Below, one piece after another: positions 22,201 to 33,713 of a stretch of DNA of 64,000 nucleotides. The stretch's first letter is position 1; every line of letters starts with the position of its first letter. Origin of the DNA: Takakia lepidozioides (taxonomy: Eukaryota; Streptophyta; Takakiopsida; Takakiales; Takakiaceae); NCBI GenBank assembly GCA_030704615.1, contig CM060731.1, positions 67,808,756 through 67,872,755 of the forward strand, read 5' to 3'. Below the pieces are notes generated by a model. That model saw nothing but the letters and a program-made list of their open reading frames with translations, was not told where the DNA came from and ran no database searches. Made by a program: the position numbers and the translations under genes.

Positions 22201-25200
22201 TCATGGCTCCTGAGAAAGGGTGCCAGGTATAGACTGAGCACCCGTGATGTAAGAAATGACAACAGTAATATCGTCCATTTTACCTCCAAAAAACCGGAAA
22301 CCTGCATCTTGTGCTGCTGTTGAGAAAGGCGTTTGCCGTTCTTGATCCTGAGCCCGGTCTCGCGCAAGGGCCACTATTTTCTGGGCTGTAACCTGAGGTC
22401 CCAGGCCTGCCCGTGTGGATTGTACCACCACTCGTGTCAACTCACTATCGTACAAATTGTCGAACAGGCCATCAGTACCCGTGACAATCACGTCTCCTGC
22501 TGCCACTTGCAGTGAAAACACCTGCTCACATCATATTCAACCAAAACCAATTGTTGAGCATTCCATTTATTTTCGCCGTTAACTTTCATCACACTTGTGG
22601 AACAAGGCCACCACAACTGGTACTACCTTGGCCTCTCCTGTCATGACAAATATGAAACCGCATTGTAGGAAAACAGTGATCCTAGAGATCTTTGACCTCA
22701 ACAGGAAACCAAAACTGCAACCTTTGCAGAATCTCAAGGCAAGGCATATGACCAGTTACATTGGCAGCAACAATGCAGCAGAATGGAACGACACAGCAAA
22801 GGACTGGCTATCCCCTGGTCTCATCCTAATCTTCCTGCAAAATGATCCATATCAGGAAAAATCTTGAAGAGTTCAAAGGGTTGCAAGTTAGAGTGCATAC
22901 CTCAGCAGCACTGGGGGGGTCACTGCCCTCACTTCCCAGCTGGAAGGGCACATTGAACTCGTGCTGTTGCACAGGTGATTTAAAGATAATGCTTCCATTC
23001 CTCACCAAAAGGAAACCACTGTCCCCAATATTTGCGGCTTGCAGTCTCTGCAAGCTCACCCAGCAACTCTCTACATTTAGTACAATGTCGTTGCCATTGT
23101 TTAGTGCCAGAAATGGAAACAAACCCCTGGTATACTTCAACAGTAATTCCTGGGGCTGATTGTCTTGCCAGGTATATACGTGACGGGAATTGTTCATAGC
23201 CTTGATGAAATTACAAAACTACGGTGCTCCTTTTGACTCAAACTTGGAAGTGACACAAACTCACGGATTTTGACATTCTGATCTCTAGAAAACAAACCCC
23301 AAGCAGGCAAGCAGTTGGTTAAAAACTTCATCTTAGTATCTTACAAGTGGGACCAGAGGTGTTGCATACACCACACATTGTTCCCATCTTGATGTACTTG
23401 TAAGCCAAAGCCATGCCAGAATACATGAATGGGTATGTGGACAGCCACTCCAGTTGTATCCCACAAATCCACATAAGTAAAGAGAAAACTGCAGAGTATG
23501 GACTTACACTTCACAGTAGTTAACAGGAAGAATGAAGAAAACCTATCAAAGGACAAAGAACCTCTTTGCAAGATGGATTTGAGTAGTTATCCCACAACAA
23601 AAAGAAGAAAATCCTTAAAAAATAATGGCAAAGACAGAGAAACTAACAACCATGACTGGCGCCTTGTAACAATGAGTAAATTGGTAACACGCTAACACCC
23701 TCAAAACCCCAATTAACCCATAAGACTGCGACTGACACCTCAGACTATCCCACCAACTTCTGTAAATGGTCCATTGGCCTCCAATATGACATTCCAAATT
23801 TGAACATGTTCACACTGGCCACAGCTGTTGATTGAACTTCCACAGCCACAAACTGACCATGCCTGAAATCTCCATTTGCTGCTGCCTAGAAATCTCAAAA
23901 TTGGCACATAACCTAAACGTCTCACAGGGGTATGTCAAGATCTGTCACTTGTTTTCCTCCGGGGAGCAAGACATTTGCAATCATACTTATTATAGAACGT
24001 GTGTGGCAGAATGGCTATATCTCACCGGCTCTAATCAAGGGTGGCCATTACTTTTCCAAAGCAGCTGTTAGTGAAAGCACAAAGCATCCACACCATTGAA
24101 AGTGGCACGACAAATATTGGAGTTCTTCCCATCATCCACACATACACTTTCCTTCAAATCAACAGCACTAGCCAATCATACGAAGATTTGAGTCTACTGC
24201 ATTTGTTTGGTAGGGATCATCGATTAAACAAGCTCCCAGGTTAGGACATTTCACAATGCCTGCCTCCATGATATCTGAACAAAGGGAGCAAGGGTGCAAT
24301 AAGGCAGAAATCAGGAGAAGGCATTTTTTAGTTGGGGATGAAGGAAAGGAGGGATAGAAAGGGACGTGGGATAGAGAAAGAAAACTTACAGAATCAGATA
24401 AAGCAAGAATACAAGCAGTTGATGACCCTTGGCATTTGGTCATTGAATGAGCATGACGCAAAACCTGGTCTGGATCAATGAAGCCATGACGTTCCTGTCG
24501 AACAGCAATCATTGATTGAGACATGAGCTCCCGGGCATACTCCCCCGAATCAACTCCAACAACCGCCCAGCCCCCAACCCCATCAGCAACTCCAATGACC
24601 TGTTTGTCTGAACATATGAAGTAGGCGTCTTCTCCTCCAGTTTTCACCTTGTTTGGATGAGGTAGGCAGCACGCACCAGAGAGAAGTCTTAGTGCTCGGT
24701 TCTCCTCTCTCATCCTGCCAGCACAGATGGGGTCAATCCACTCACACTGTCACTTTCATGGATATGTATGCTCACACTCTAGATGATGAAGAATATGATA
24801 TCAGCTGGCGAAAAAAGTCCAAAATAGATCACGACTGCATTGTGAATAGACGTTTCCTGCGATCTACATATCCAAGTCCAAAACTAATGTCAGGGACATC
24901 TTCCACCCAGACACACAATGATGAAGACAAAGACAAAAGACATCTTTGCACAAAACACCACTTCATATTGACTGCTATATAAGCCCTCACACTAATGCTA
25001 ATTGCAATAAGAGACTCCAGCAAATCAAAAGGCCGACGGTCTCAGGAGGTGCTCTTTCCTCATTCTCAAAGAAAATCAATGCGAGCAACAGACTGGGGGA
25101 TAATCTTACTCATGCATATCCTCGTCTTGCTCATCCGAGGGGTTGTCACTATGAGACCGGTCCAGCACCAAACCCGTAGGAGAGGGATCCAAACCCCCCA

Positions 25201-26128
25201 CACTTGCATCGTGCAGTGCCCTTACATACAAATCTCCAGCCAGGGGTAGGGAAGGAACCGCATGGAAGAAATGAAATGCTATTGACCAGCTGAAAACATC
25301 CTGCATCCCAAGTAACCTTTGAATTCCGAGACGTTCAGTGAATCTTCTATGGACTGAATCAAAGATGTTCCCCTCCTCCCTATTGGGTCTTTTGCCCACT
25401 CTCCCTGACTTCTCTTTTCCATCATTGCATTCATCAAAATTACTAGAAGCCTTGGTCCGGTGCACATATTTGGAAGGATTCTTTTCTTCCAAACTCAATC
25501 TTCCAAGATGTCGATCCTCCAAACCTACTTCCGTCTCCACCTGTCTCTCCTGCCATTGCCTATCCTTCCATATGTCTGGCCTAAGCGAAGCAGCGGAAGA
25601 AAGGACAAGCTCTGGAGTGCCCCTCTTCCCTCGTTGTCTCTCTACTCGCTCCCCTACATGACGAGGCAGGCCCCTCAGCACAAGAAAGCCTTTCTCTGAC
25701 AAATCCCGCAAACTGTCGGTTGTGGACTCGCCTCCACCATCAGCTGAAAACTTCAAAGAGGTGACACCGCAGCTCTGCAGCAAGGGGCCATGAACTGAGG
25801 GTGTAGAAACAGCACGAGAAAGAGACTCCGTTGCAGAAAGAGCCTTAGCCCTCCAAATATTCGAAGGATCAGCTGCCAATGGCAAATAAGCCGGGGCTGA
25901 GTAGTAATTTGTCGAGGAGAACTTCCAAAACGACAAAAAGGGATGTACACAAGACGAGGAAGTCGAGGAAGCGCCCACAGGACAAGGAGACGAAGGTGAA
26001 AGGCGCGAAATCGAATTCCCTTTGTTGAGAAGTGGCTTTAGTCTGTCTACCTGCAGTAGCCCTCCATTGTTACCTGTTTTCGACCGCAAACTCGCTTTCA
26101 CCTTCCACAAGTTGTACAGGGATGGCAT
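22201..26128 (-). CDS. PP2C-family protein phosphatase (PP2C55-like), four exons
   Basis: A metal-dependent Ser/Thr phosphatase of the short plant PP2C type related to Arabidopsis PP2C55. Exons on the minus strand: 26128-25110, 24714-24390, 23047-22901 and 22521-22201 with stop. All introns are GT-AG and phases agree, giving about 603 residues. The catalytic domain starts near residue 350 (LRLLSGACCLPHPNK). Metal-binding and core motifs are GGEDAYF (about 366), GVADGVGGW (381), GSSTAC, IGDSGF (about 455), GTDGLFDN (about 512) and DDITVV (about 580). I chose the ATG at 26126-26128 because the codon 12 positions upstream in frame is GTG. The first 340 residues are Ser/Arg/Lys-rich and longer than in the Arabidopsis protein as I recall it; the start could be an organelle transit peptide. 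No disruption was seen. Confidence 0.9.
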
Positions 26129-26699
26129 TTTGGGGGCCACGCCCTCACCACATTACCTCACACAAACAGATCTTTGTACACAAACTAAATCCATACCCAT
26201 ACCTCCATAACACAAGGACCCTCCAACGACCCAATTCAAGGCAGCCGGCCAGACTAAGGGACTCCCCCGCCCCTCCCTTCCCTCTTGCACCGTTTCCCAG
26301 TTCCTGCTCCGTAGGCACAAGATGATCCAAACCCTAAGTCTCCATCCCTTGCAAACCCAAAACTCCAACAATCCAATGTCTGCTCATCGTCGGAGTATCA
26401 CCGTCGTCCTCTCAACGATTCAAAGAGTCCCTCAACCAGAAGAATATCACAAGTCCCGCTTGCAAACCACCCCACAGTGAGCTCAATCCAAGCTATGGGT
26501 GCAATCTGCAATCCCTCCCGACGAATTGTAGGCAGCAGTGCAGCAAAGGAGCAGAGAGAATTGTATACAGAAAAACAGTTGCTACCGCGAAGGTTACTTG
26601 TGGGCTGCCCTCTATTGTGTTGCAGCAACGTGCTCTGCTTGCACACCTACACCTCACCAACCCTCAACACCTCACTCAGGCCTTAACCAATTTCTGTCA

Positions 26700-26835
26700 A
26701 CTTAATTTTTTCTTTTTTTTTTCTTTTTTTCTCCCCCATAAGAGGGGATAGTACAAGCCCTTGAAATGTATGGCAGATGGTGGAAAAAATAACCACCAAT
26801 GAGGCTGTGAAGGAGTTATAATTTACAAATCCACA
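26700..26835 (-). mobile_element. 5'-truncated LINE 3' tail
   Basis: On the minus strand the sequence TCACAGCCTCATTGGTGGTT, ATTTTTTCCACC, then AAGGGCTTGTACTATCCCCT and an A-rich tail (26706-26735 complement) parallels the LINE 3' UTR at 4140-4240. It probably represents an independent, severely 5'-truncated insertion in the PP2C upstream region. Confidence 0.55.
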
Positions 26836-26880
26836 AATTCCAATCACAGAAAAAAATGTGGACTCATTGCCAAAGCAAGC

Positions 26881-26985
26881 TTAAATTATGATGTCTCTTG
26901 ACCCCGAAGGCCGATTGTCTAACATGTGGTTTTGAACCCGCAACCTCTGGTGAAGCGACAATCGAGCAAATTATGGTTTGACAGG
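26881..26985 (-). mobile_element. SINE, tRNA-derived (copy 3, partial)
   Basis: On the minus strand it reads GCGGGTTCAAAACCACATGT (B-box), then GGCCTTCGGGGTCAAGAGAC and ATCAT, corresponding to the second half of the SINE at 20.5 kb. The A-box end is poorly conserved. Confidence 0.55.
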
Positions 26986-27372
26986 TGGCTTTTCCAAATT
27001 TGTCAAATTGCACTTTTTGTCCTGTGGGCTATTTTTTGGGTTTAAATTTAGGTACGAAAGGTGAAAATGTCCAAGCTTCCAAGGAACATGCAAATTTTTC
27101 AAACATTTGGACTATAGATGTGTCCAAATTTAACTTCACACCGGAGCTAACCTCTCGCAGGCCCTTGAGTATAGTGAGAGGAGAAAATAAGGTAGGGGGA
27201 GAAGATTTATGTCACTCCCAACAACACGTGAGCAGCTCATGCTCGCGCGATCACATTGGCATATATTCTGCATATTCCTAGAATTATGAAAGCATATGCT
27301 ATTGTGAAACTTACATGTGCTTAGAAGTCTTTGAAAAAGTGCACAGTGTCTTTGAAAAGTCTTTGAAACATA

Positions 27373-27527
27373 TGCTCATGTGGTAATGGGCACATACCAC
27401 CTCGGAAGTGGTTGTGAGTTCACTCCACCCAATAGTGTCACAAAGTGTCTACCTTCCTACTGGAAGCCTACAAGCCCTTCGGATTAAGAGACACCATACT
27501 TTATGCTTCCTTTGGGAGGCTTCATAC
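27373..27527 (+). mobile_element. SINE, tRNA-derived (copy 4)
   Basis: CATGTGGTAATGGGCACATA, CCACCTCGGAAGTGGTTGTG and AGTTCACTCCACC match the A-box to B-box stretch of the 20.5-kb SINE, and AGTGTCTACCTTCCTACTGG, AAGCCTACAAGCCCTTCGGA, AGAGACACCATACT and GGGAGGCTTCATAC match its body to the end. The B-box carries a C insertion/substitution and may be inactive. Confidence 0.7.
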
Positions 27528-27529
27528 AT

Positions 27530-28369
27530 GCATTTCTCTTTAGCTCACATGAGCACAAGCTATGTACTACCATATCATTGGCTCCTCCCTAAAGAGGAGA
27601 CTACGCATCAGTGTCAAAAAACGTGACTAGCCTACATGTTACTCCATATAAAACCTGAGTTGAATGCGCCTCCCAAGATAAAATGTTTATCAAAATCCTA
27701 AATTGTTTATATTTAGTTTTTATTCACTATTAATCTGTAATACCTATCATTTGGTGCTACTTGGATCCTGACTTTGTGGTACCATTGACTTTTTTGGAGT
27801 TGAACAGTCTTGCAAATGGAGTTTAAATTGACTTCAATCATATGCACAACTCAGTAGGTAGTCAATGTAGTACTTAGCAGTCCACAGGTGAGCGTTAGGT
27901 ATCTTACTTCAGCGCCTAAAGGATTGTCACTCTATTATTTAGGAACACTGGGCTTTTTTTCAGTATCACTCTTTCATATGATGGCAAATATTTTGAGTGT
28001 TTTACAGTATAATATGATATGTATAGGCTTCTTTTTAATAACATGCTTTTTGTGTTATCTTTGAGTACATTTTGAGTACCGCACAACATGATGTATGTAG
28101 TCATATATAGATATATACACAGAGATATTCAGGATTCTAATTTTTAGTATCATTCTTTTGTATTAGTGGAAGATTTTTGAGAGTCAGATTTAGTCATATT
28201 TTTCTTGGGGTTAGTGTTGCTAATGGTGGTGTTTCAATGGGAGTATTATAGGATACAAGATTCCCTAAAGGAGCGATTTGACAACCATTAGCGCAATAAC
28301 GATGTGGTGTTAAGCTATAGATGGGTAATTAATCAAACACAGGGAATTTGTGACAAAGTACCATTACTA
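27530..28369. other. No gene seen
   Basis: AT-rich, no supported gene or recognisable repeat. Confidence 0.5.
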
Positions 28370-28480
28370 CCTCTGCAAGGGATGGAGGAGAGTATTCAAG
28401 ATAATTCATTATATATGTATTACTTTGGTCTGATTGAATTTTCGGAAGTTCTCACTGATTCTGAGTGTGCTACATTGGAT
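28365..28480 (+). pseudogene. Inverted partial copy of the F-box gene at 29.7 kb
   Basis: CTCTGCAAGGGATGGAGGAG, AGTATTCAAGATAATTCA, TATATATGTATTAC, TTGGTCTGA.TGAAT and GAAGTTCTCACTGATTCTGA match the minus strand of 29628-29745 with scattered substitutions. Only the segment from the end of the F-box to the end of that exon is present, in opposite orientation, and the F-box itself is absent. Confidence 0.65.
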
Positions 28481-28499
28481 AGTACCATTGCTATCTTAG

Positions 28500-29627
28500 T
28501 TTGGTTTATTTAGAATCACTTACGAAGTTAGGATCGTGTTGTGAGTTCATTTCCATGGGAGAAAGCACGTAGAGATCAAGAGAGAATGACTTAGATAGAG
28601 AGAGAGAGAGATTATAAGAGTTGTTGGGAAAGCGTTGGCTCTGTACTGCCCTACTCTATGGAGCCGGTCTTCCAAGTGTTTGGTGACGGTGGAGAAAGTT
28701 GTGGAGCTGAAGCACATATGATCCAATCGTTCTGCCTTATTGCCCTAATCCGCCTTATCAAGACAAACGAATGCTCAATGCATATATAATCTAGTGTAGC
28801 TAACTCTAACGTGCAGTGGAAAATTGACTTTTTAGCTACACTCTATAGCACAACCTTACCTTGTCAATTTTTCTTATTCAACAATGAGCTCTGATAATGC
28901 TTTTACAAGCTACACTCAGATCATGCTACAAGATGTGGATCTCCGAGAGGCCGAGCATGTTAACTTGGAATGCTTGTCAGGTTTGTCTAATTTTGAAGTT
29001 TGAATGGGACTATCTTGATCATGAGTGGACATGTTCATAGAACGATTCAAACTAACACCATATTTTTTGTATCAACATATTGTTTCTTATTGTGACTTCT
29101 ACCTTCTACCCAAAACTTGGATCCATTTAAGCTTTTGTGTAATTGATAGGATTTTTTCACATTAAGCGTTTAAGTTGGTAAGTTGACCTTATTTCATTTT
29201 TCCGACTACACCAAATTTGGCACAAAACCGCTTCATGTACAAACGATGTTATATGCAAAATTTGGTGGTGGGCAAACCGACACATTTTAATGTATTGTGG
29301 ATTTCTAGGGTTATAGAACTTCCTTCTCGGTGACTGTTCATAAAATTATCTTAAAGTGCATTCTGGTCTAAAAAATTTCTCGAGTTCATCTTCTTAACAA
29401 AGATGTAGGTTCGAGGCTTTCTCATTTTTACATCTATTCAGCTTTAAAATTGGAAACTAGCAAGCCAGTGGAGGTTGTTGGCATGCATTTGTCCACACAA
29501 ATATAATCCAGATTACATAGCAATCTATATCACAAGCCTTGTTCCGGACTCAAGTATGAGCAAATCCAAACACTCAAGTTTAATTCCCACCAACTTTATT
29601 TAGAAGACGATCAACTGCATGTCTAGG
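28500..29627. other. Spacer between the two F-box copies
   Basis: No supported gene. It contains a short (GA)n run at 28597-28609. No further similarity between the arms was detected by eye. Confidence 0.45.
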
Positions 29628-29906
29628 TCAGGTACCACACTCAGAATCACTGAGAACTTCCCAATATTCATTCAGACCAATGTAATACATATATACTGAA
29701 TTATTTCGAAAGACTCTCCTCCATCCCTTGCAGACTACTTGGAGCCTCCTCTGCTCGTTTTCAGGAAGATGTGGAAAAATCTTTTCCAGATCAATATGGT
29801 TCTTGAGGTCTTTCCAAATATGACTGTATTGAAACCGTGATTCAGTGAGATGTAAACGTTCAAACTCCAGAGCCAACTCCTCTACCTGTCCATTTGTTGC
29901 AGCCAT
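29628..29906 (-). CDS. Short F-box-like protein or first exon of one
   Basis: ATG at 29904-29906 opens a 92-residue frame ending in TGA. Residues about 35-70 (LKNHIDLEKIFPHLPENEQR, RLQVVCKGWRRVF) resemble an F-box: hydrophobic-Pro-x-Leu-Pro, then Arg-Leu...Val-Cys-Lys-x-Trp-Arg. F-box proteins are substrate receptors of SCF ubiquitin ligases that bind Skp1 through this motif. No substrate-binding domain follows within the frame. A GT (GTGTGGTACCTG) overlaps the end, so the real gene may splice to a distant exon that I could not identify. A partial copy lies inverted 1.2 kb away. The upstream region 29907-30600 could hold the promoter and 5' leader. Confidence 0.5.
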   Translation of the reverse strand: MAATNGQVEELALEFERLHLTESRFQYSHIWKDLKNHIDLEKIFPHLPENEQRRLQVVCKGWRRVFRNNSVYMYYIGLNEYWEVLSDSECGT

Positions 29907-30619
29907 TATATAGCTGCAAACAAGTTGCGAAGGGATTGTTCATGTTACAACAAAACTCTTAATTGAGTCTAACTCAATATACTGAAAGTTCCTGCTCCCA
30001 CTAAGTCTTACACTACACATTGCAACATGCACAAAGCCTAGAAAGTCCTACGGACGGAAATTCTAGAAGATAGGATCTAAAGCTGATAGTTATAATATAC
30101 AATCCTGTCTAAGCGGAGAACAAATGGTTTCGTCTCTCGCCGCCCTGTCATTGTTGGATCCGCACTCACGAATTGAGAACATGACAATGAATTGCTCAAC
30201 TCGCAAGAAATGCTATTAACTACTTCCGCCTCTATACCAAGCGATCAAAAACTCACACCTAACTTCCAAACACCTTTCCATTATACCCTTGTGCTCTCCA
30301 GAGCTCTCGAAAGCCTCTCATCCTGAAAGAATTACAAGTCCACAACACTCACCTCAAGGTTGATGATTATAAATTCAAGGTTCTCCAAAGCTCTTCCACG
30401 CGCATCCGCCGCTCTAACAACTTTCGAGGCTCATCTTCACAGCCACAAGCCAATCGTATTATCTTCTTCAATTATCGAGGTTGTTCTCTGTCGATCCTCA
30501 CTGCTCTCTCCCCATGGAAATGAACTCTTCGCCAGATCAAATGTAAGCTATGAGATGAGCGCAGAAGAAGAGACATGAATGCAACGATCTAGGGTTATAA
30601 GAAAGTATTCGCGGCATTA

Positions 30620-32230
30620 GTATTCTTGAGGGCTGTATCGAAATTGAGGAGCGCTATGGCTGCGAGAATGCTACAAAGTTGCGAGAAGGCTTAGAGCATG
30701 ACCAGCAAACAGGTACGCCAACAGCATTATGAATTTGAAATTTTATGCCAAGATTAGTGAAAATGTTGACATATATATAGTATGTAGGATATATTATGTG
30801 TAACTAGTAGGCCGGCACGCCAGCCACCGGCGTGCCATTCGAAAGTTCTTTATATTAGATTCATCTATTATTTCTAATTTCTTTGTATCTTTGTTGTTTT
30901 TTTTTTTCCATCTTCATATTTGCCAAACCTCGATTAATATTTGGTGAGATCAACATATGAAAGTTCTACTAAATATTTATTATCTTTCTTTTAATGCTTT
31001 ATTGTTCAATACATATGCTAAGGTATATTTGGCCAAAAATGGTTTACTAATTATAAAGTGGTAGATATTTTTTTATTGATTTGTTCATATACCCAAAAAT
31101 AATAAATTATGAAGTTAAAATAAACGTCTTTTAAAACCTCAATAAATATATGTTGAATCCTCAATGTGAGCCATGTACCTACTAGTAGAAATACAGATCG
31201 ACTAGGAAGTAAGCAGCGACTCACGACTAATGAAGGCATTCATCCAGATACTCGACCTAGCAGTCAGGATAGCCGATTGTTACATAAGTAGACCGGGGAG
31301 TTTTGGTGCCATTTAGTAGTCGGGTACTGAAACTTATACATCTCTTGTTGTTCTCTTTTATAAAACATCTTTCGTTTCTTTACACTCATATCTTAGGCTC
31401 ACTAGGCGATGCTTAGGGTGTTTATCTGAATGGAATTTGGGTCCTTGTCTGAAATTTGCAGTCGACTGTCCCCTGAGTTCAGTGTCACGTAGTTTCCAAG
31501 CGACTCTTCTTCTTTAACACTCAATAAAATATTGAAAGAACAATATGTGAAAGTTCCATACAATCAATATATGAATCGAGACGTTTGTTTTGTTTTGTTT
31601 TGTTTTGTTTTGTAGATTTGAGATGTCCCAAACTGCGGGTCCCCAGCCTTGGTGCTTGGTACCGTTGGAAAGCCCTTGAGGAGGAGGGGTGCACCGACTT
31701 GGTCTCATGATTTTTGGACATGCGGTGTGGGAGATGTTGAATTTCAAGTACTTTTGGTCAATGAAAATTCCCAAAAAATAGGAAAGTGGGCATTCATGGG
31801 ACAATGGTGGGAGCCTCGACAGAAGAGATATAATGGGAAAGGTCTCCGATTCAAATCTGGTCGTAGGCTCTTTGGAAAAAAAAAATTATGAAATACGGCT
31901 AACACGAATTTCAAGTTCATTCATGTCACACTTCAGCTTCTACACAGGAGACGCACTTCGATACACTTGGGCTTTGATGACAATGGACACTTGGGCCTCT
32001 ACATAGGAGACGCATTGGGATACATAGGAAATCACACTTGGTCTTACATTTCAATTCTTCACAGATGAGCCAAAGGCACAGGCTACCCTAGAGGTCGCAC
32101 TTGGGCCTCGACATAGGAGACGCACGTGGACTTGGGCCAACGCCACAGGCTACCCTAATATTCTTTATTTTACAAAGTTTTGGTGCATGATATGTATACT
32201 AAAAAGAATAAGCCAATGATTTACCATCTC
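30620..32230. other. AT-rich repeat-bearing intergenic DNA
   Basis: No supported gene. Contents: a phrase CCACCGGCGTGCCATTCGAA at about 30825-30845 that recurs as CCACCGGTGTGCCATTGGAA at 32356-32375; a (TTTTG)n run of about six units at 31585-31614; and three or four imperfect repeats of TACA(T/C)AGGAGACGCA with CACTTGGGC between 31930 and 32150. Confidence 0.55.
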
Positions 32231-32880
32231 TTTACTAAAGTTTTAGTTATTTTAAAATAACTTGTCTACTTTTTAAAGTAAATGTTCACTTAGCAAAAAG
32301 TATTTTTGATTTAATAATAAAGAATATAATTTATATAATGAGATCTGCACTCCAACCACCGGTGTGCCATTGGAAATTTTTTTGTATTGGATTCATCTTG
32401 TATTTTTTAATCTCTTTGTATCTTAGTTGTTTTATTTTTAAGTTCTCGTTTCAAAGTTTCAACCTTTCTGATATTTCCTTATTTATTTTTATTTATTTAT
32501 TTTTGAAATTGATTGTCTACTTGTAAAAAAAAATGTTCACTTCACAAAGAGTTTAGTAATTTCACAAAAAGTACTATTTATATAATGATGAGGTTATTTT
32601 TAAAAATGATTGTTTCACTTAACAAGAGTGATAGCTTTCTAATTAACACTGAAAGATAAATCACTTCAAAAAGAGTTTCTTAATTTAACAAAGAGTATAA
32701 TTTAACACAAAAATGACACCCCTTCAACGTAATACTAGATAAAAAAGTTTACTTTATTTATTTTACTTTTAAGCTCTCGTTTCAAAGTTTCAACCTTCCT
32801 GATTTTTCTTTTTTTCTTTTTTTTGAAATTGCTTGTCTACTTTTAAAAGGAAATGTTCACTTTCACTCACTGTGCCATCT
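32230..32880. repeat. Diverged repeats sharing a TTGTCTAC...AAATGTTCACTT core
   Basis: The phrase CTTGTCTACTTTTTAAAGTA then AATGTTCACTT recurs at about 32263, 32510 and 32830, and the phrase TCTCGTTTCAAAGTTTCAAC at about 32443 and 32775. Units are 250-320 bp apart and strongly diverged. Confidence 0.6.
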
Positions 32881-32968
32881 GCGAAATACGAACGTCTTGA
32901 ACAAGTTATCAACAAGATTTTTTGTGAATGGGGTATCATCACTCATATTTTGATACTATAGAACAAAG

Positions 32969-33112
32969 GCGCACACTAGAAAAGGCCCGGGAGTTTAATG
33001 CGAGCCCTTCGGTCCTGCCTGCGTGGCACCCCCCCCTCCCTCTGGCTCCCGCTCTGCCGCCCCTCCCCTCGCCACCCCCCAGCCCCGCCCGCCCCCCATT
33101 CGTCACCCCATG
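32969..33112 (+). repeat. GC-rich dispersed element, copy A
   Basis: GCGCACACTAGAAAAGGCCC, GGGAGTTTAATG and AGCCCTTCGGTCCTGCCTGC then GTGGCACC, a C-rich core and GTCACCCCATG reappear on the minus strand at 51929-52140. The core is over 80 percent C/G and length-variable. I see no terminal inverted repeats or target duplications. Confidence 0.75.
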
Positions 33113-33713
33113 CATCACATGAGTCGCATGATCCATGTGTTGCAACCATCCCATGATGACGGACAACCTCCCATAGCATGATGTGACTCACATAGCCATT
33201 GCAGGCCGTAGGTGATCGCAATCATCATGCTTGCGTGCTTTTCGCGTCCTGTCCGCACGCACATGGCGTCGCTGACGCTTCGATGCGGCCCCTCGCCTGT
33301 CACCACCCACGTCAATTCTTGAGTGTTGAGATTCATGGCAGCCTCATGACATCTTCTCCAAGCTCAATGGCGTCTGATGGGGCCGGATTATATGATCCCG
33401 GTGGAAGCGGTATTGTAGGCACTCTCTTGCATATGAATTGGCTTGCATGTGTTACAAATTCAGTGAGCTCTGGCGGTGAAACGATTACTCATTGGAGGTC
33501 ACTTTAGGGTTACTTCTTTTGTAGTTTTGTAGTCATTCACTTCATTTGCAGCTATTCTCTTGCCCTTGCCTTTTTTTGTCATGAGCAGAAATGGAGTCAT
33601 TTAGAGTTCGTGTGCGTGCAGTCTTGTTTTAGTGTCAGTCGTTGCTTTCACATTCCAGCAACCTCCGAGTGTAGCTAGTCGATTCGCAGAAACGAGTTGT
33701 AGGAGGATTTGCA

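Noticed and set aside
25338-26325. Plus-strand frames opposite PP2C exon 1
   Set aside because: They are shadows of a real minus-strand exon and have no domain or splice logic of their own.
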